The notes below the pieces were generated by a model. The model saw only the letters and a list, made by a program, of their open reading frames with translations. It ran no database searches and had not been told where the DNA came from. The translations under genes were made by a program, and so were the position numbers. A DNA stretch of 64,000 nucleotides from an uncultured Pseudomonadales bacterium (lineage in GTDB: Bacteria; Pseudomonadota; Gammaproteobacteria; Pseudomonadales; Pseudohongiellaceae). Position 1 is the first letter of the stretch. Every line of letters begins with the position of its first letter. Location of the stretch: NCBI GenBank assembly GCA_943789485.1, contig CALSUH010000004.1, positions 24,696 through 88,695 of the forward strand, in the 5' to 3' direction. Positions 17,823-27,413 of the stretch are shown here, piece by piece.

Positions 17823-19763
17823 TTACGGAAGGGCTAGTGCCACTAACTGAGTGGGACCAGCGTTACCGCTAACAAACATGGCAATGTACTGCTTGCCATC
17901 GACTTCATAAGTCATGGGTTGCCCAGATTGCATATTGGGCAGATCTATTTCAGCGACGATTTCGCCGGTTTGCTTATCGTAGGCACGGAATATGGGGCTA
18001 GCACCCGGGCCACCGCCGCCTTCACCTGCAAACAACAATGTTTTAGTCAAAACTAATCCCGCTCTAGTTGGTACTCCCGTGCGCGGGATGTCCACGCCCT
18101 GCAAGGCCGGGTGATTCTTGATTTGGTCTGGGGTGTCAGCATTCGCCACCTGAAAAACATGATCGCCAGAGTTCATATCGATAGCTGTAATGCGGCCATA
18201 GGGAGGCTTAATAACATCCAAACCTTGCACTCGCGGTACACGTACGCCGAAGGCCATGCTGAAGTCCAGATCTGAATCCGGATCCTTACCTACTGATAAA
18301 AGAGCAAGAGCCGTTCTCGAAGGCACATAGATAATGCCCGTCTCAGGGTCCATTGCCGCACCTTCCCAGTTAGCACCGCCGGTAGACGAAGGCAGGCTCA
18401 GAACACCTCGTGTGCCATCGGCAGCATCAACTTGAGACGGAGGCGTATAAAGGTTGGGACCGAAGCGAAATTCTGAAACCGCTTCCATTGCCGCCGCTCG
18501 AAGCTCCGGTGTGAAATCGATTATGTCGTCTTCAGAAACTCCCTGACGGTCAAATGGCGCTGGCTTGGTTGGAAATGGCTGTGTTGCTGCGTACCATTCA
18601 CCTGGTACATCGCCTGCCGGAACCGGTAGTTCTTCGATTGGCCATACTGGCTCACCAGTAATTCTGTCGAAAGTGTAAACCCAATTTTGCTTAGTAACTT
18701 GCATAACGATCTTGCGACCATTTGGTAAATCCGCGACTACTGGAGCGGAAGGATTGTCCCAGTCCCAGATGTCATGGTGAATTAACTGGAAATGCCACTG
18801 CCTTTCTCCAGTTTGTATATCCACCGCAACTAGTGCGTTGGCGAATAGATTGTCACCCGGACGATCACCGCCGTAACGGTCACCTGTTGCCGACTCTACT
18901 GGTAGATAAAGATGGCCCATCTCTGGATCGCCTGACATGGTCGCCCAAACACCAGCGTTACCAGTAAATTCAACGCCACCATCTAGCCACGTTTCAAAAC
19001 CAACTTCACCACGCTCTGGAATGGTGTGGAAGGTCCACATAAGTTCGCCAGTACGTGCATCGTAGGCACGGACATCGCCTTTAACATTCGACTTGGAACG
19101 CGGTCGCATACCTACGCGGTGTGCCGGTCCTACTACCACTACATCGTTCATCACGAACGGAGGCATGGAAGAACCAATATCGATGTCGTCGTATCTGTCG
19201 TCTTCAGCATTTCTGAGACCCATGAACAAATCTACGCTGCCATTTTCACCAAAATTTGGATCAGGAATGCCAGTCTTTGCATCTAATGAAACCAACTGAA
19301 AGCCTGGCGTAATGCTCAGGATGCGGTCTTCACCATTGGATCGATAGTGTGACAATCCGCGGCCAGCACCTTTACGAGGAGCATGATTGAATCTCTCACC
19401 TTCTTGCGGCCGCCATAGCCACAGTAGTTGTCCGGTAGCGGCGTCGATAGCCCCTACATTTCGCGTATTGCCCATGGTGACGTAAAGAACACCATCGATA
19501 GCAATAGGTGTAGACGGATTATTAAATTCGGCTGAAGGGCCTATAGGGGCAGTATTGAAGCTCCATGCGACTGCAAGCTCGCCAACGTTTTCTGCATTAA
19601 TCTGGTCTAAAGGAGAATAGCGCTGAGCAAATTTACCGCCGTGATGATCCGGCCAGTCACCGTCGTTTACTGTGGTGCCGGACTGGCTCCAAGCGGCGGA
19701 GGAAAAAAGCAGCGCAGCCATGCTCACGGTGAATGAAGAAATCAATCGTTTTGTTGTTACCAT
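17823..19763 (-). CDS. PQQ-dependent glucose-type dehydrogenase (periplasmic)
   Basis: About 646 residues from the ATG at 19763, where GGAGAG lies just upstream; the longer frame to 19823 has no ribosome site. The signal peptide ends at AAWSQ. The eight-bladed quinoprotein propeller begins DWPDHHGGKFAQRYSPLDQI. The LIHHDIWDWDNPSAPVVADL segment carries the Asp that in membrane glucose dehydrogenase acts near PQQ. It lacks the N-terminal membrane domain of E. coli Gcd and has no heme motif, so electrons must go to a separate carrier. It oxidises a sugar or alcohol in the periplasm; substrate uncertain. First gene of an operon with two YceI genes. Confidence 0.85.
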   Translation of the reverse strand: MVTTKRLISSFTVSMAALLFSSAAWSQSGTTVNDGDWPDHHGGKFAQRYSPLDQINAENVGELAVAWSFNTAPIGPSAEFNNPSTPIAIDGVLYVTMGNTRNVGAIDAATGQLLWLWRPQEGERFNHAPRKGAGRGLSHYRSNGEDRILSITPGFQLVSLDAKTGIPDPNFGENGSVDLFMGLRNAEDDRYDDIDIGSSMPPFVMNDVVVVGPAHRVGMRPRSKSNVKGDVRAYDARTGELMWTFHTIPERGEVGFETWLDGGVEFTGNAGVWATMSGDPEMGHLYLPVESATGDRYGGDRPGDNLFANALVAVDIQTGERQWHFQLIHHDIWDWDNPSAPVVADLPNGRKIVMQVTKQNWVYTFDRITGEPVWPIEELPVPAGDVPGEWYAATQPFPTKPAPFDRQGVSEDDIIDFTPELRAAAMEAVSEFRFGPNLYTPPSQVDAADGTRGVLSLPSSTGGANWEGAAMDPETGIIYVPSRTALALLSVGKDPDSDLDFSMAFGVRVPRVQGLDVIKPPYGRITAIDMNSGDHVFQVANADTPDQIKNHPALQGVDIPRTGVPTRAGLVLTKTLLFAGEGGGGPGASPIFRAYDKQTGEIVAEIDLPNMQSGQPMTYEVDGKQYIAMFVSGNAGPTQLVALALP

Positions 19764-20159
19764 CTTTGGACTCTCCAGATATAAATTCTTTGTGTGTCGC
19801 CGCATTGCCAAGGGGTCAGCCATTCGGCTCTGCCATCTGTGCTACACGTAATTAACACCGAGAATCGGCACACTAAATTACCGGCTAGAAGCGGGATGGA
19901 AAGCATAAGCAATCTTTCTCCTACAAGCAAGCCTACCACTGTATTGTGTCTTGAAAACCATGATAAATATCAGTTGCTTAACGGACTCTGAACGAGCAGG
20001 GTTGTAATTCTTTGTAACGAGCAAAGCTCGGCAACGCTCCACCGCAAAAAAACTGCCCTTTAACCTATATTTAGGCTGCTAAAGCAGCTATTTATTCGTA
20101 GGTGACTAAGATAGACTCATCGAACTGGGTTTTACGCGCACCGCGACGAGGAGATGATC
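19764..20159. promoter_or_regulatory. Divergent intergenic region
   Basis: About 395 bp between the PQQ dehydrogenase start and the small exported protein start. It must hold both promoters. I see no clear operator palindrome or terminator and no supportable ORF. GAGGAG at 20148-20153 is the ribosome site for the gene starting at 20160. Confidence 0.3.
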
Positions 20160-20552
20160 ATGAAAAATACATTTTTAAGGAAATTGTTATTGGCTGCCAC
20201 GATTGGTCTATTTTCCCAATTTGCAGTCGCTCAAGATGCCGCTACGACTGCAGCAGCCAAGCAGGTAGCTGACATCGTTGCTAGCCTAAACCACTTCCCT
20301 TCGGATGCGGACAAAGCCACGCTAGGCGCTATTAGTGGAAATGCCCAACTTCCACAGGGTCTGCGCGATATGGCCACTGCTGTAGCGAATATTCAACATG
20401 CCGCAACAGCAGAAGACAAAGCTACTTTGGCTGCGATTCAAGCAAGCGATACTGTGCCAGATGCTGGCAAGGCCTTAGCCGGAATCATCGCTGGCATCAA
20501 TCACACTGCCAGTGCCGATGCGAAGACTCAACTAGCACAACTATTTCCATAG
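20160..20552 (+). CDS. Small exported protein with three internal helical repeats
   Basis: 130 residues. The start at 20160 is chosen because GAGGAG lies 6 nt upstream, whereas the ATG at 20154 abuts it. The signal peptide ends at FAVAQ. The mature part has three copies of a motif near residues 40, 77 and 113: an I-N/Q-H turn followed by ADKATL-type residues (NHFPSDADKATL, QHAATAEDKATL, NHTASADAKTQL). The spacing of about 36 residues suggests stacked helical hairpins. Alanine-rich, no Cys. Family not recognised. It precedes a PQQ sugar dehydrogenase gene and may be a periplasmic partner. Confidence 0.65.
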   Translation: MKNTFLRKLLLAATIGLFSQFAVAQDAATTAAAKQVADIVASLNHFPSDADKATLGAISGNAQLPQGLRDMATAVANIQHAATAEDKATLAAIQASDTVPDAGKALAGIIAGINHTASADAKTQLAQLFP

Positions 20553-20581
20553 AAAATTAACTTCAAGAAATACCCGTTTAA

Positions 20582-20612
20582 CAGGCTCGCCTACCTTGAA
20601 TAGACGAGCCTG
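20582..20612 (+). other. Hairpin between two exported-protein genes
   Basis: A perfect 8-bp inverted repeat CAGGCTCG / CGAGCCTG with a 15-nt loop. It has no T run, so it is more likely an mRNA-stabilising or attenuating stem than a full terminator. Confidence 0.4.
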
Positions 20613-20641
20613 AATTGATTAGAACTAGAGAGGATTACATT

Positions 20642-21811
20642 ATGTTTCGCAATTTATTAAAACTTTTTGCTACCGCCCTACTAGCAACTGCCGCAGCTGG
20701 CGCTTTTGCCCAGTCGGATGTTTACAGTGCCGCCAACCATGACTACAAAGTCGTGACTATAGCCGAAGATCTGGTACAGCCATGGTCCATGGCCTGGCTA
20801 CCTGGCGGCGATATGTTAATTACAGAAAAGCCAGGTCGCCTCCGGGTCGTGCGTGACGGAAGCCTTCTTCCCGAAGCGATTCCCGGAGTCCCCGACGTAT
20901 TCTACGAAGGTCAAGGCGGCTTGTTTGATGTCTTGCCGCACCCAAATTTCAGCGAGAATCGTTGGGTCTATCTAACCTATTCAAAGGAAACCGAAGACAG
21001 CTCGGCAACAGCGATAGCCCGCGGCCGTTTCGAGAATGACCGACTTAGCAATGTTGTCGAAATCTTCGAAGCACAAGCAACTGGCTTTGGACACTATGGC
21101 GGCAAGATCGTTTTCGATAACGATGGCTATATGTTCCTGACGCTAGGCGATCGCATGGCTCCTCCGGTTGGCGATGAAGCCGCTCTGCGCGCTCACCCTG
21201 CACAGGATCGCAGCAATCACCAAGGCGTTATTGTGCGCCTGAACGACGATGGCACCGTACCGACTGACAACCCATTTGTCGGACAATCAAACATGCTTCC
21301 TGAAATCTGGAGCTACGGCCACCGCAGCCCTCAAGGTTTAGCAATTCACCCGGAGACAGGTGATCTTTGGGAGTCTGAACACGGACCGCAAGGCGGCGAT
21401 GAAATTAATCGCATCGAGCCTGGCAATAACTACGGCTGGCCTCTAGTTGGTCGTGGCGCAAACTATGGCGCTTTCGGCAGGCCTATCCATATCGGTATTA
21501 GCGAAGAAGGTATGGTGCAGCCTGAACAATTCTGGGTTCCGTCAATTGCCACATCAGGCCTAATGGTCTACAACGGCGATAAGTTCCCTATGTGGTATGG
21601 CAACATCTTTTCTGGCTCTTTAGCTGGGGAACAACTTGCTCGCTTGCAACTGTCTGACGACTACAGCAGCGTAGTTGTAGAAGAAACACTTGTGTATGAC
21701 ATCGGTCGAATCCGTGACGTGCGCCAGGGTATTGATGGCTATATCTACTTAGCCGTTTCCGATCGCAATGGCGACCCAACTTCAGTTGTTCGCTTAGAGC
21801 CGGCTGACTAA
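20642..21811 (+). CDS. PQQ-dependent soluble aldose sugar dehydrogenase
   Basis: About 389 residues from the ATG at 20642, with AGAGAGGA 7 nt upstream; the frame upstream to 20615 lacks a ribosome site. The signal peptide ends AGAFAQ. This is the six-bladed soluble dehydrogenase (GSDH/Asd, PF07995) family: EDLVQPWSMAWLPGGDMLITEK, GQGGLFDVLPHPNF, the HYGGKIVFDNDGYMFLTLGDR Ca/PQQ region and WESEHGPQGGDEINRI. Relatives oxidise aldoses at C1 in the periplasm. A strong terminator follows. Confidence 0.9.
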   Translation: MFRNLLKLFATALLATAAAGAFAQSDVYSAANHDYKVVTIAEDLVQPWSMAWLPGGDMLITEKPGRLRVVRDGSLLPEAIPGVPDVFYEGQGGLFDVLPHPNFSENRWVYLTYSKETEDSSATAIARGRFENDRLSNVVEIFEAQATGFGHYGGKIVFDNDGYMFLTLGDRMAPPVGDEAALRAHPAQDRSNHQGVIVRLNDDGTVPTDNPFVGQSNMLPEIWSYGHRSPQGLAIHPETGDLWESEHGPQGGDEINRIEPGNNYGWPLVGRGANYGAFGRPIHIGISEEGMVQPEQFWVPSIATSGLMVYNGDKFPMWYGNIFSGSLAGEQLARLQLSDDYSSVVVEETLVYDIGRIRDVRQGIDGYIYLAVSDRNGDPTSVVRLEPAD

Positions 21812-21830
21812 GTCCTTCGCTCAATGTTTG

Positions 21831-21860
21831 AAAAAAAGGGGCCTCGATGGCCCCTTTTTT
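21831..21860 (+). terminator. Rho-independent terminator
   Basis: AAAAAAAGGGGCC / GGCCCCTTTTTT stem with a TCGAT loop, 20 bp after the sugar dehydrogenase stop. Confidence 0.9.
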
Positions 21861-22140
21861 GTGGCAAAAAATTCAGCTTCTGTTTTGCAGCAAAACTGGT
21901 AAAATTCGTCAATCAGTAGCGATGAAGTCGCAGACATTGTTCGCTTCCGTTTATTAGCCGAATCTGGCAAGCCTGAAGAGGCAGCAAAGTGCCGCTCGGC
22001 AACCCCCACCCCCGAACGAAACGCCCTCCGAAGTCGTTAGCCCACCTTAATCTAGCCTATTCGCAGCTTAGGCCTCATACTCAATAGAATTCGCATACTG
22101 GTAGGTATAAACGCGTATCAGAAAAAAGCAAAGGCCCTGC
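21861..22140. other. Intergenic region before DUF2855 gene
   Basis: About 280 bp. No convincing gene, and nothing beyond the terminator at its left end. Confidence 0.3.
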
Positions 22141-23232
22141 ATGAATGAATTACAAATACTGAAGAGCGATATTACTCAAAGCCGAGAAGTTGAATCGGAA
22201 TTGGATGTTGATATCCCTCTCGCGGCTGGCGAAATTTTATTGAAGGTGGACAAATTTGGTTTCAGCGCGAACAACGTTACCTATGCCGCAGCCGGCGATC
22301 AATTAGGTTACTGGCAGTTCTTCCCAGCCTCGAACAACGAAACTGACACCTGGGGCATCATTCCTGTCTGGGGGTTCGCCGATGTGGTGGCTAGCAGCGC
22401 AGAGGGCGTCGAGGCGGGTGAGCGAGTATTTGGCTACTACCCTACCAATAGCTATCTGAAGATGCAGAGCGTAAAGGTGTTTGAAAACCGGCTGATTGAT
22501 GGCGCCGAACACCGCTCCAAATTGCCGCCGGGTTACAACACTTATCGACGAGTAGGCAAGGAAGCAGACTATGACAGGAACATGGACAATATGCGGATGC
22601 TCCTGTGGCCTTTGTATATTACCTCATTCTGCTTGTGGGACAGCCTGCAGCACAATGCCTGGCATAGCGCAAAGCAAGTGATCGTTATTAGCGCTTCGAG
22701 CAAGACCAGCATCGGTCTAGGCTACGCACTAGCTGCAGACACTGATGCCCCCACGTCGATTGGCCTCACCTCTAAGCGTAATCAAGAATGGGTTGCGGGC
22801 CTTGGCCTTTATGACCAGACAAAGAACTATGACGCTCTTGACGAAATCGACGCATCAATACCCACTGTAATCGTGGACATGTCAGGCAACTCGCAATTAC
22901 TAGCGGACATTCACGCACATCTCGGCGACAGCTTAGTTCATTGCTTAAACGTAGGACTAACACATTGGAGCGAAGGTGGAAAAGACACAGGTATCCCCGC
23001 GGATAAAAGAGAATTTTTCTTCGCACCCGGTCATATTCAAATGCGCATAAAAGATTGGGGGATTGACGGTTTCGACTCCAAGTCATCACAATTCATCTAT
23101 GACTCATGTAAACGCAGTGCCCACTGGATAAAAATTGAGAAACTGGACGGTGTCGAGAAACTCGCTGAGATTTACACTGCTGTCTGTGCAGGCAAATTGC
23201 CGCCCGAGAAAGCCCTAGTGATAGAGTTATAG
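22141..23232 (+). CDS. DUF2855-family protein (MDR-like)
   Basis: 363 residues. The pattern matches DUF2855: GEILLKVDKFGFSANNVTYA near residues 30-49, then WGIIPVWGFADVVAS and GERVFGYYPTNSYL. These resemble the N-terminal domain of zinc-less medium-chain dehydrogenases. A second half with VIVISASSKTSIGLGYAL suggests a degenerate nucleotide-binding fold. The family has no established reaction. Cytosolic. The stop is 18 bp from the next start, so it is likely in an operon with the FAD oxidoreductase. Confidence 0.75.
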   Translation: MNELQILKSDITQSREVESELDVDIPLAAGEILLKVDKFGFSANNVTYAAAGDQLGYWQFFPASNNETDTWGIIPVWGFADVVASSAEGVEAGERVFGYYPTNSYLKMQSVKVFENRLIDGAEHRSKLPPGYNTYRRVGKEADYDRNMDNMRMLLWPLYITSFCLWDSLQHNAWHSAKQVIVISASSKTSIGLGYALAADTDAPTSIGLTSKRNQEWVAGLGLYDQTKNYDALDEIDASIPTVIVDMSGNSQLLADIHAHLGDSLVHCLNVGLTHWSEGGKDTGIPADKREFFFAPGHIQMRIKDWGIDGFDSKSSQFIYDSCKRSAHWIKIEKLDGVEKLAEIYTAVCAGKLPPEKALVIEL

Positions 23233-23250
23233 ACTGACAACAATCAACTT

Positions 23251-24546
23251 ATGTCTATTCGGAAAACTTTCCCCAATTACAAATTGAAGAGCGGTTGGAA
23301 CGCGCTACTGCCCACGCGCGAAGCGAGCCCTGCGCTGAAAAAAAATATCTCTGTCGATGTGCTTATCATTGGCGCTGGGTGGACTGGAATATCCGCAGCT
23401 AAACATTGGCATAGCCTATCTCCCGAGGCTGGTATTGCCTTGATAGATGCCAGCGAGATCGGTGAAGGTAACCCCGGACGCAATTCTGGATTTTTATTGG
23501 AGATCGCGCTGGCCGAAGATGCCAATCCAGATCAGATAGAGAAAATGAATCTCGGCAACCGCCTCACAGCTAGCACCATGGCAGAAATCCTCGCTGAGAT
23601 TGATGCCTCTGGTCACGAGGTAGACATTACCAAGGCTGGAACCTATCGCGCAGCGGCTAGCGACGTTGGACTGAAGTCGTTACAGAACTACCGCGCCTTC
23701 CTCGAAGCTGCTGGACTCGAGCATGAAAGCTTAGATGCGACTGCACTGAAATTAAGAATAGGTTCGGACTTCTATCAGGAGGGACTCTATTCTCCCGATT
23801 GCTACCTCGCACAACCCGCAGCAGCGATCCGCGCGCTTGCCTCACTGCTGCCTGAGTCTGTGCAACTGTTTGAGAACACAGCTGCGCTGAAACTAACGCA
23901 GCAATCTAGCCGGTGGCAGGTGCAAACCCCGAACGCTGTCATCAATGCGCGTAAATTAGTACTGGCTAACAATGCCTTCAGTAAAGAGCTAGGTATTGGC
24001 CGTTCTCGTCTGGTTGCGATGCACACCTATGCCGGCTTAACTCCAGTGTTAGAAAAGTCAGTATTGGATGACCTGGGCAGCGATGAGAACTGGGGGCTAC
24101 TCCCCACACATCGACTTGGCAGCACCCTGCGTCGCACCATTGATGGAAGGCTGATGGTGCGCTCCATGCATAGCTACGAGAAGCAGGCCCCTCGAGAAAA
24201 GATTATCGGTGGGCTCCAACACCGTCTCCAGAGGCGCTTTCCACAACTGCCGAATTTCGAGCTCGAACACTGCTGGGGTGGCGCCGTCGGTTTTACTTTC
24301 AATGGGGGTGCTGTGTGGGGCGAATTCAAGCCCGGGCTTTATGTATCAGCAGGTTGTAACGGTGGCGGTACAGTTAAGGGGACTCTCCTTGGAAAACTGC
24401 TTGTTGAGGTAGCTCATGGTATGAAAGTGCCAGATGTCCCTAAGTTATTTGGCCAGGCTAGCTGGATGCCTCCAGAGCCCTTCCGCAAAATTGGCTACAA
24501 GCTAGCCGCGTCTGTGGAAAGCCACCAAGGCCGACACGAGCTATGA
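23251..24546 (+). CDS. FAD-dependent oxidoreductase (DAO family)
   Basis: 431 residues. The nucleotide-binding motif is VLIIGAGWTGISAAKHW (residues ~36-52), followed by GEGNPGRNSGFLLE, which resembles the GxSGRNGG segment of gamma-glutamylputrescine oxidase-type enzymes. The C-terminal FAD contact is YVSAGCNGGGTVKGTLLGKLL. It is expected to oxidise an amine or amino acid, releasing an imine and H2O2. No signal peptide. Paired with the DUF2855 gene upstream. The substrate is not predictable from this sequence. Confidence 0.8.
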   Translation: MSIRKTFPNYKLKSGWNALLPTREASPALKKNISVDVLIIGAGWTGISAAKHWHSLSPEAGIALIDASEIGEGNPGRNSGFLLEIALAEDANPDQIEKMNLGNRLTASTMAEILAEIDASGHEVDITKAGTYRAAASDVGLKSLQNYRAFLEAAGLEHESLDATALKLRIGSDFYQEGLYSPDCYLAQPAAAIRALASLLPESVQLFENTAALKLTQQSSRWQVQTPNAVINARKLVLANNAFSKELGIGRSRLVAMHTYAGLTPVLEKSVLDDLGSDENWGLLPTHRLGSTLRRTIDGRLMVRSMHSYEKQAPREKIIGGLQHRLQRRFPQLPNFELEHCWGGAVGFTFNGGAVWGEFKPGLYVSAGCNGGGTVKGTLLGKLLVEVAHGMKVPDVPKLFGQASWMPPEPFRKIGYKLAASVESHQGRHEL

Positions 24547-24814
24547 GAAACCACTTACCGACTGTCTATTGCATCGCCGGCTCAACTAGGAAAGATTGTC
24601 TAAGCAGACTCCTAAGTATTCATTATAAATACGAGAAGGATTAACGCGCGCAACCCACTGATTATCTAGGCCACTATGCCGCATTGGCAGGGCTAGTCAG
24701 TGCCTGGCGTTCTTTAGCGGTCGGTTTCGCATTCTAAACAAGACAAAAAGATCACTTTTCACTACACTCTGAGCGTTCAATTATTCGACAAAAACAAGTG
24801 TAACGGGGTGTATC

Positions 24815-25738
24815 ATGTCTAAAAGAATACTTGCCGCAGTAACTACAGCGATGGCTCTAATTCTATCCAGTAGCGTCTTGAATGCCGCAGAAATAAAGCT
24901 GGTACGTTTTGGCCCTTTGGGCGAAGAACGCCCGGGCATAGTCGATGCGCAAGGTCAGATTCGCGATCTTTCGGCGCATATCGATGACATTACGCCAGAT
25001 ACACTATCTGAAGCCTCACTTGAGGAGATTGCACAGATCCCAATGAGCGAATTGCCTGTCATTCCGGGCAATCCTCGACTCGGAGTACCAGTGACCGGGA
25101 CGGGCAAGATCGTCGCCATCGGTTTCAATTATGTGAATCACGCGGCGGAAATGGCAGTAGAACTGCCTACCGAGCCACTGGTATTCATGAAGGCCACCTC
25201 TGCTTTGACAGGTCCTTTCGACAATGTGATTCAGCCGCGCAATGGCCATAAACTCGACTACGAATCAGAGCTCGTCATCGTGATTGGACGACGCGCCCAA
25301 TATATATCCGAAAACGAGGTCTTCGATTACATCGCGGGTTTCACTGTTGGACACGACGTGTCTGAACGCGCCTTTCAGCGCGAGCGTGGTGGGCAATTCA
25401 CGAAGGGTAAGAGCGCCGATACATTCGCACCGGTCGGCCCTTACTTAGTGACACCCGACAACATCGATGATGTGCAGAACCTGTCTATCTGGTCAGAAGT
25501 CAACGGCGAAATGCGCCAGCAAGGCACCACCGCCGACATGGTCTTCGGTGTTAAGGAAATCGTCAGTCACCTGAGCCAGTTCATGACGCTCTATCCCGGC
25601 GATCTGATCTTTACCGGAACACCAGCTGGCGTTGGCGATGGCATGGTACCACCAAGCTACCTAAAACCAGGTGATGTTGTTCGCGTTGGCATCGAAGGCC
25701 TGGAATTTCAGCGACAAACTATTGTAGCCCCGCGCTAA
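24815..25738 (+). CDS. Fumarylacetoacetate hydrolase-family enzyme with signal peptide
   Basis: 307 residues. The first ~25 form a clear Sec signal peptide (basic MSKR, hydrophobic AAVTTAMALILSSSV, then LNA-A). The FAH catalytic domain is complete: IVAIGFNYVNHAAEM, the metal-site segment LDYESELVIVIGRRA, TVGHDVSERAFQRE, FAPVGPYLVTPD and LIFTGTPAGVGDG. Relatives are cytosolic hydrolases, decarboxylases or isomerases of acylpyruvates and 2-oxo acids, so periplasmic export is unusual. A PQQ alcohol dehydrogenase/cytochrome operon is convergent to it. Confidence 0.85.
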   Translation: MSKRILAAVTTAMALILSSSVLNAAEIKLVRFGPLGEERPGIVDAQGQIRDLSAHIDDITPDTLSEASLEEIAQIPMSELPVIPGNPRLGVPVTGTGKIVAIGFNYVNHAAEMAVELPTEPLVFMKATSALTGPFDNVIQPRNGHKLDYESELVIVIGRRAQYISENEVFDYIAGFTVGHDVSERAFQRERGGQFTKGKSADTFAPVGPYLVTPDNIDDVQNLSIWSEVNGEMRQQGTTADMVFGVKEIVSHLSQFMTLYPGDLIFTGTPAGVGDGMVPPSYLKPGDVVRVGIEGLEFQRQTIVAPR

Positions 25739-25766
25739 CTCCTGTGGGTTTAGCCCTATTCTTTCT

Positions 25767-27395
25767 TTATTCTAAGCCGAATACGAATAGGGTCTGCCCA
25801 CCAATAATTGCAACGCGCTGATTGCCATCCACGGAGAATCCCATGGGATTGGTGCGTATATGCGCACCGGAATTGAAAAACCACAGAGGGCCTCCATCTT
25901 CCGCATCCAAGGCAAAGAAATTGCCTTCGTTGCTAGCACCGAACACCAGACCGCCAGCTGTCGCCATCACGCCTGACCAAGGCGGAGTCTGCAACTCGAA
26001 CTCCCACTGCTGCTCGCCAGTCATCACATCCAGCGCCAATATAGCTCCAGAGGCATCATCGCCGTCCAACGGCTGTTCACCACCCCCTAAGAAAGGCATG
26101 CCCGGCTCGTATTCCACATCAGACTTGAAGTAGATTGCACCCATGCGCCTATTCGGCACGAAGAACTGTTCTGTCTGCGGATTGTACGAGGGAGAGAACC
26201 AGTTGGTAGCTCCCTGCAGGCTAGGCCAAACCAGGTTCCCTTCGCGCATTGGCTCTGTATTGGGAATTACGATTGGTCTACCGTTATCATCAATGCCCTC
26301 AGACCAGGTCTGAAATGAATATTCTTCACCTAACAAGTATTCTCCGGTTTCTCGATCCAGCAGGTAATAGAATGCATTGCGGTTCGCTAGAGCGAGAAGC
26401 TTGCGCTGCCGACCCTCGAACTCACCATCAACCAACACCGGAATCTGATTGGCATCCCAGTCATGAGTATCGTGCGGCGTGTATTGAAAAAACCATTTCA
26501 TCTCGCCGGTATCAGGGTCTAACGCCAACACTGCACAGGTAAATAAATTATCGCCCGGGCGCAGGTCGCCGTTCCAATCTGGAGCCGGGTTTCCTGTAGT
26601 CCAATACAATAAATCCAGCTCTGGGTCGTAAGAGCCAGTCAACCAAGTAGAACCACCACCGGTCTGCCAGTCGTCGCCTTGCCAGGTTTCACTGCCAGGC
26701 TCACCAGGAGCTGGCACTGTAAAGGTTCGCCATAGGCGCTCGCCCGTCTCAGAATCGTAGGCATCGATATAACCACGCACGCCGGCTTCAGCTCCACTCA
26801 CACCCACGATAATTTTTCCATCCAACGCCAGCGGAGCCAGAGTCAGCGAAAAGCCCACTGAATTATCCGCTACTGTAGTCTCCCAGCGCACTGCACCGGT
26901 TCGTGCATCGAGAGCAAAAAGGCGCGCATCTAACGTAGCTACATACACTTTGTCATCCAACAGAGCGACACCGCGATTAATGCGTGGAAAACCTATATTT
27001 AAAACGTCGTTGCTGATGTCCGGAACGAAATGCCACAACATTCTACCCGTGTGCGTGTCCAGCGCCGTTACGCTGCTAGGCGATTCCGTTATATACATGA
27101 CATCACCGGCCACCAGAGGCGTCGTTTCTTGCAAGGCCGCCCCGTTTATTCCTGTAGGCTGCATCTGATATGCCCACATCACTTTCAGCTGATTCACATT
27201 CACCGTATTGATCTGGCTAAGCGGAGAAAACCGCTGCGACTTGTAGCCACCGGAATAGCTAAGCCAATCGGCGCCGTTAGCCTCATCATTGAGAAGAGCC
27301 TCGAAAGGTGTGTCGGCCAGAACAGGGTTGCTTCCTAAGCAGGCTAAGAAAAATACGGAGAACAATTTAGTTTTTGACAGTGCCGATAACTTCAT
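25767..27395 (-). CDS. PQQ-dependent alcohol-type dehydrogenase (periplasmic)
   Basis: About 542 residues from the ATG at 27395, which has GGAG upstream; the open frame from TTG at 27410 is less likely. The signal peptide ends NPVLA. Quinoprotein repeats are present: DWLSYSGGYKSQRFSPLSQI, WYFQ-type strand KWFFQYTPHDTHDWDANQIP with the PHDxHDWD motif of the alcohol dehydrogenase branch, and WSGVMATAGGLVFGASNEGNFFALDA at the end. It has no heme motif of its own. The cytochrome c gene immediately upstream is the likely electron acceptor. Confidence 0.85.
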   Translation of the reverse strand: MKLSALSKTKLFSVFFLACLGSNPVLADTPFEALLNDEANGADWLSYSGGYKSQRFSPLSQINTVNVNQLKVMWAYQMQPTGINGAALQETTPLVAGDVMYITESPSSVTALDTHTGRMLWHFVPDISNDVLNIGFPRINRGVALLDDKVYVATLDARLFALDARTGAVRWETTVADNSVGFSLTLAPLALDGKIIVGVSGAEAGVRGYIDAYDSETGERLWRTFTVPAPGEPGSETWQGDDWQTGGGSTWLTGSYDPELDLLYWTTGNPAPDWNGDLRPGDNLFTCAVLALDPDTGEMKWFFQYTPHDTHDWDANQIPVLVDGEFEGRQRKLLALANRNAFYYLLDRETGEYLLGEEYSFQTWSEGIDDNGRPIVIPNTEPMREGNLVWPSLQGATNWFSPSYNPQTEQFFVPNRRMGAIYFKSDVEYEPGMPFLGGGEQPLDGDDASGAILALDVMTGEQQWEFELQTPPWSGVMATAGGLVFGASNEGNFFALDAEDGGPLWFFNSGAHIRTNPMGFSVDGNQRVAIIGGQTLFVFGLE

Positions 27396-27413
27396 TTCAG
27401 TCTTCTCCAATCT

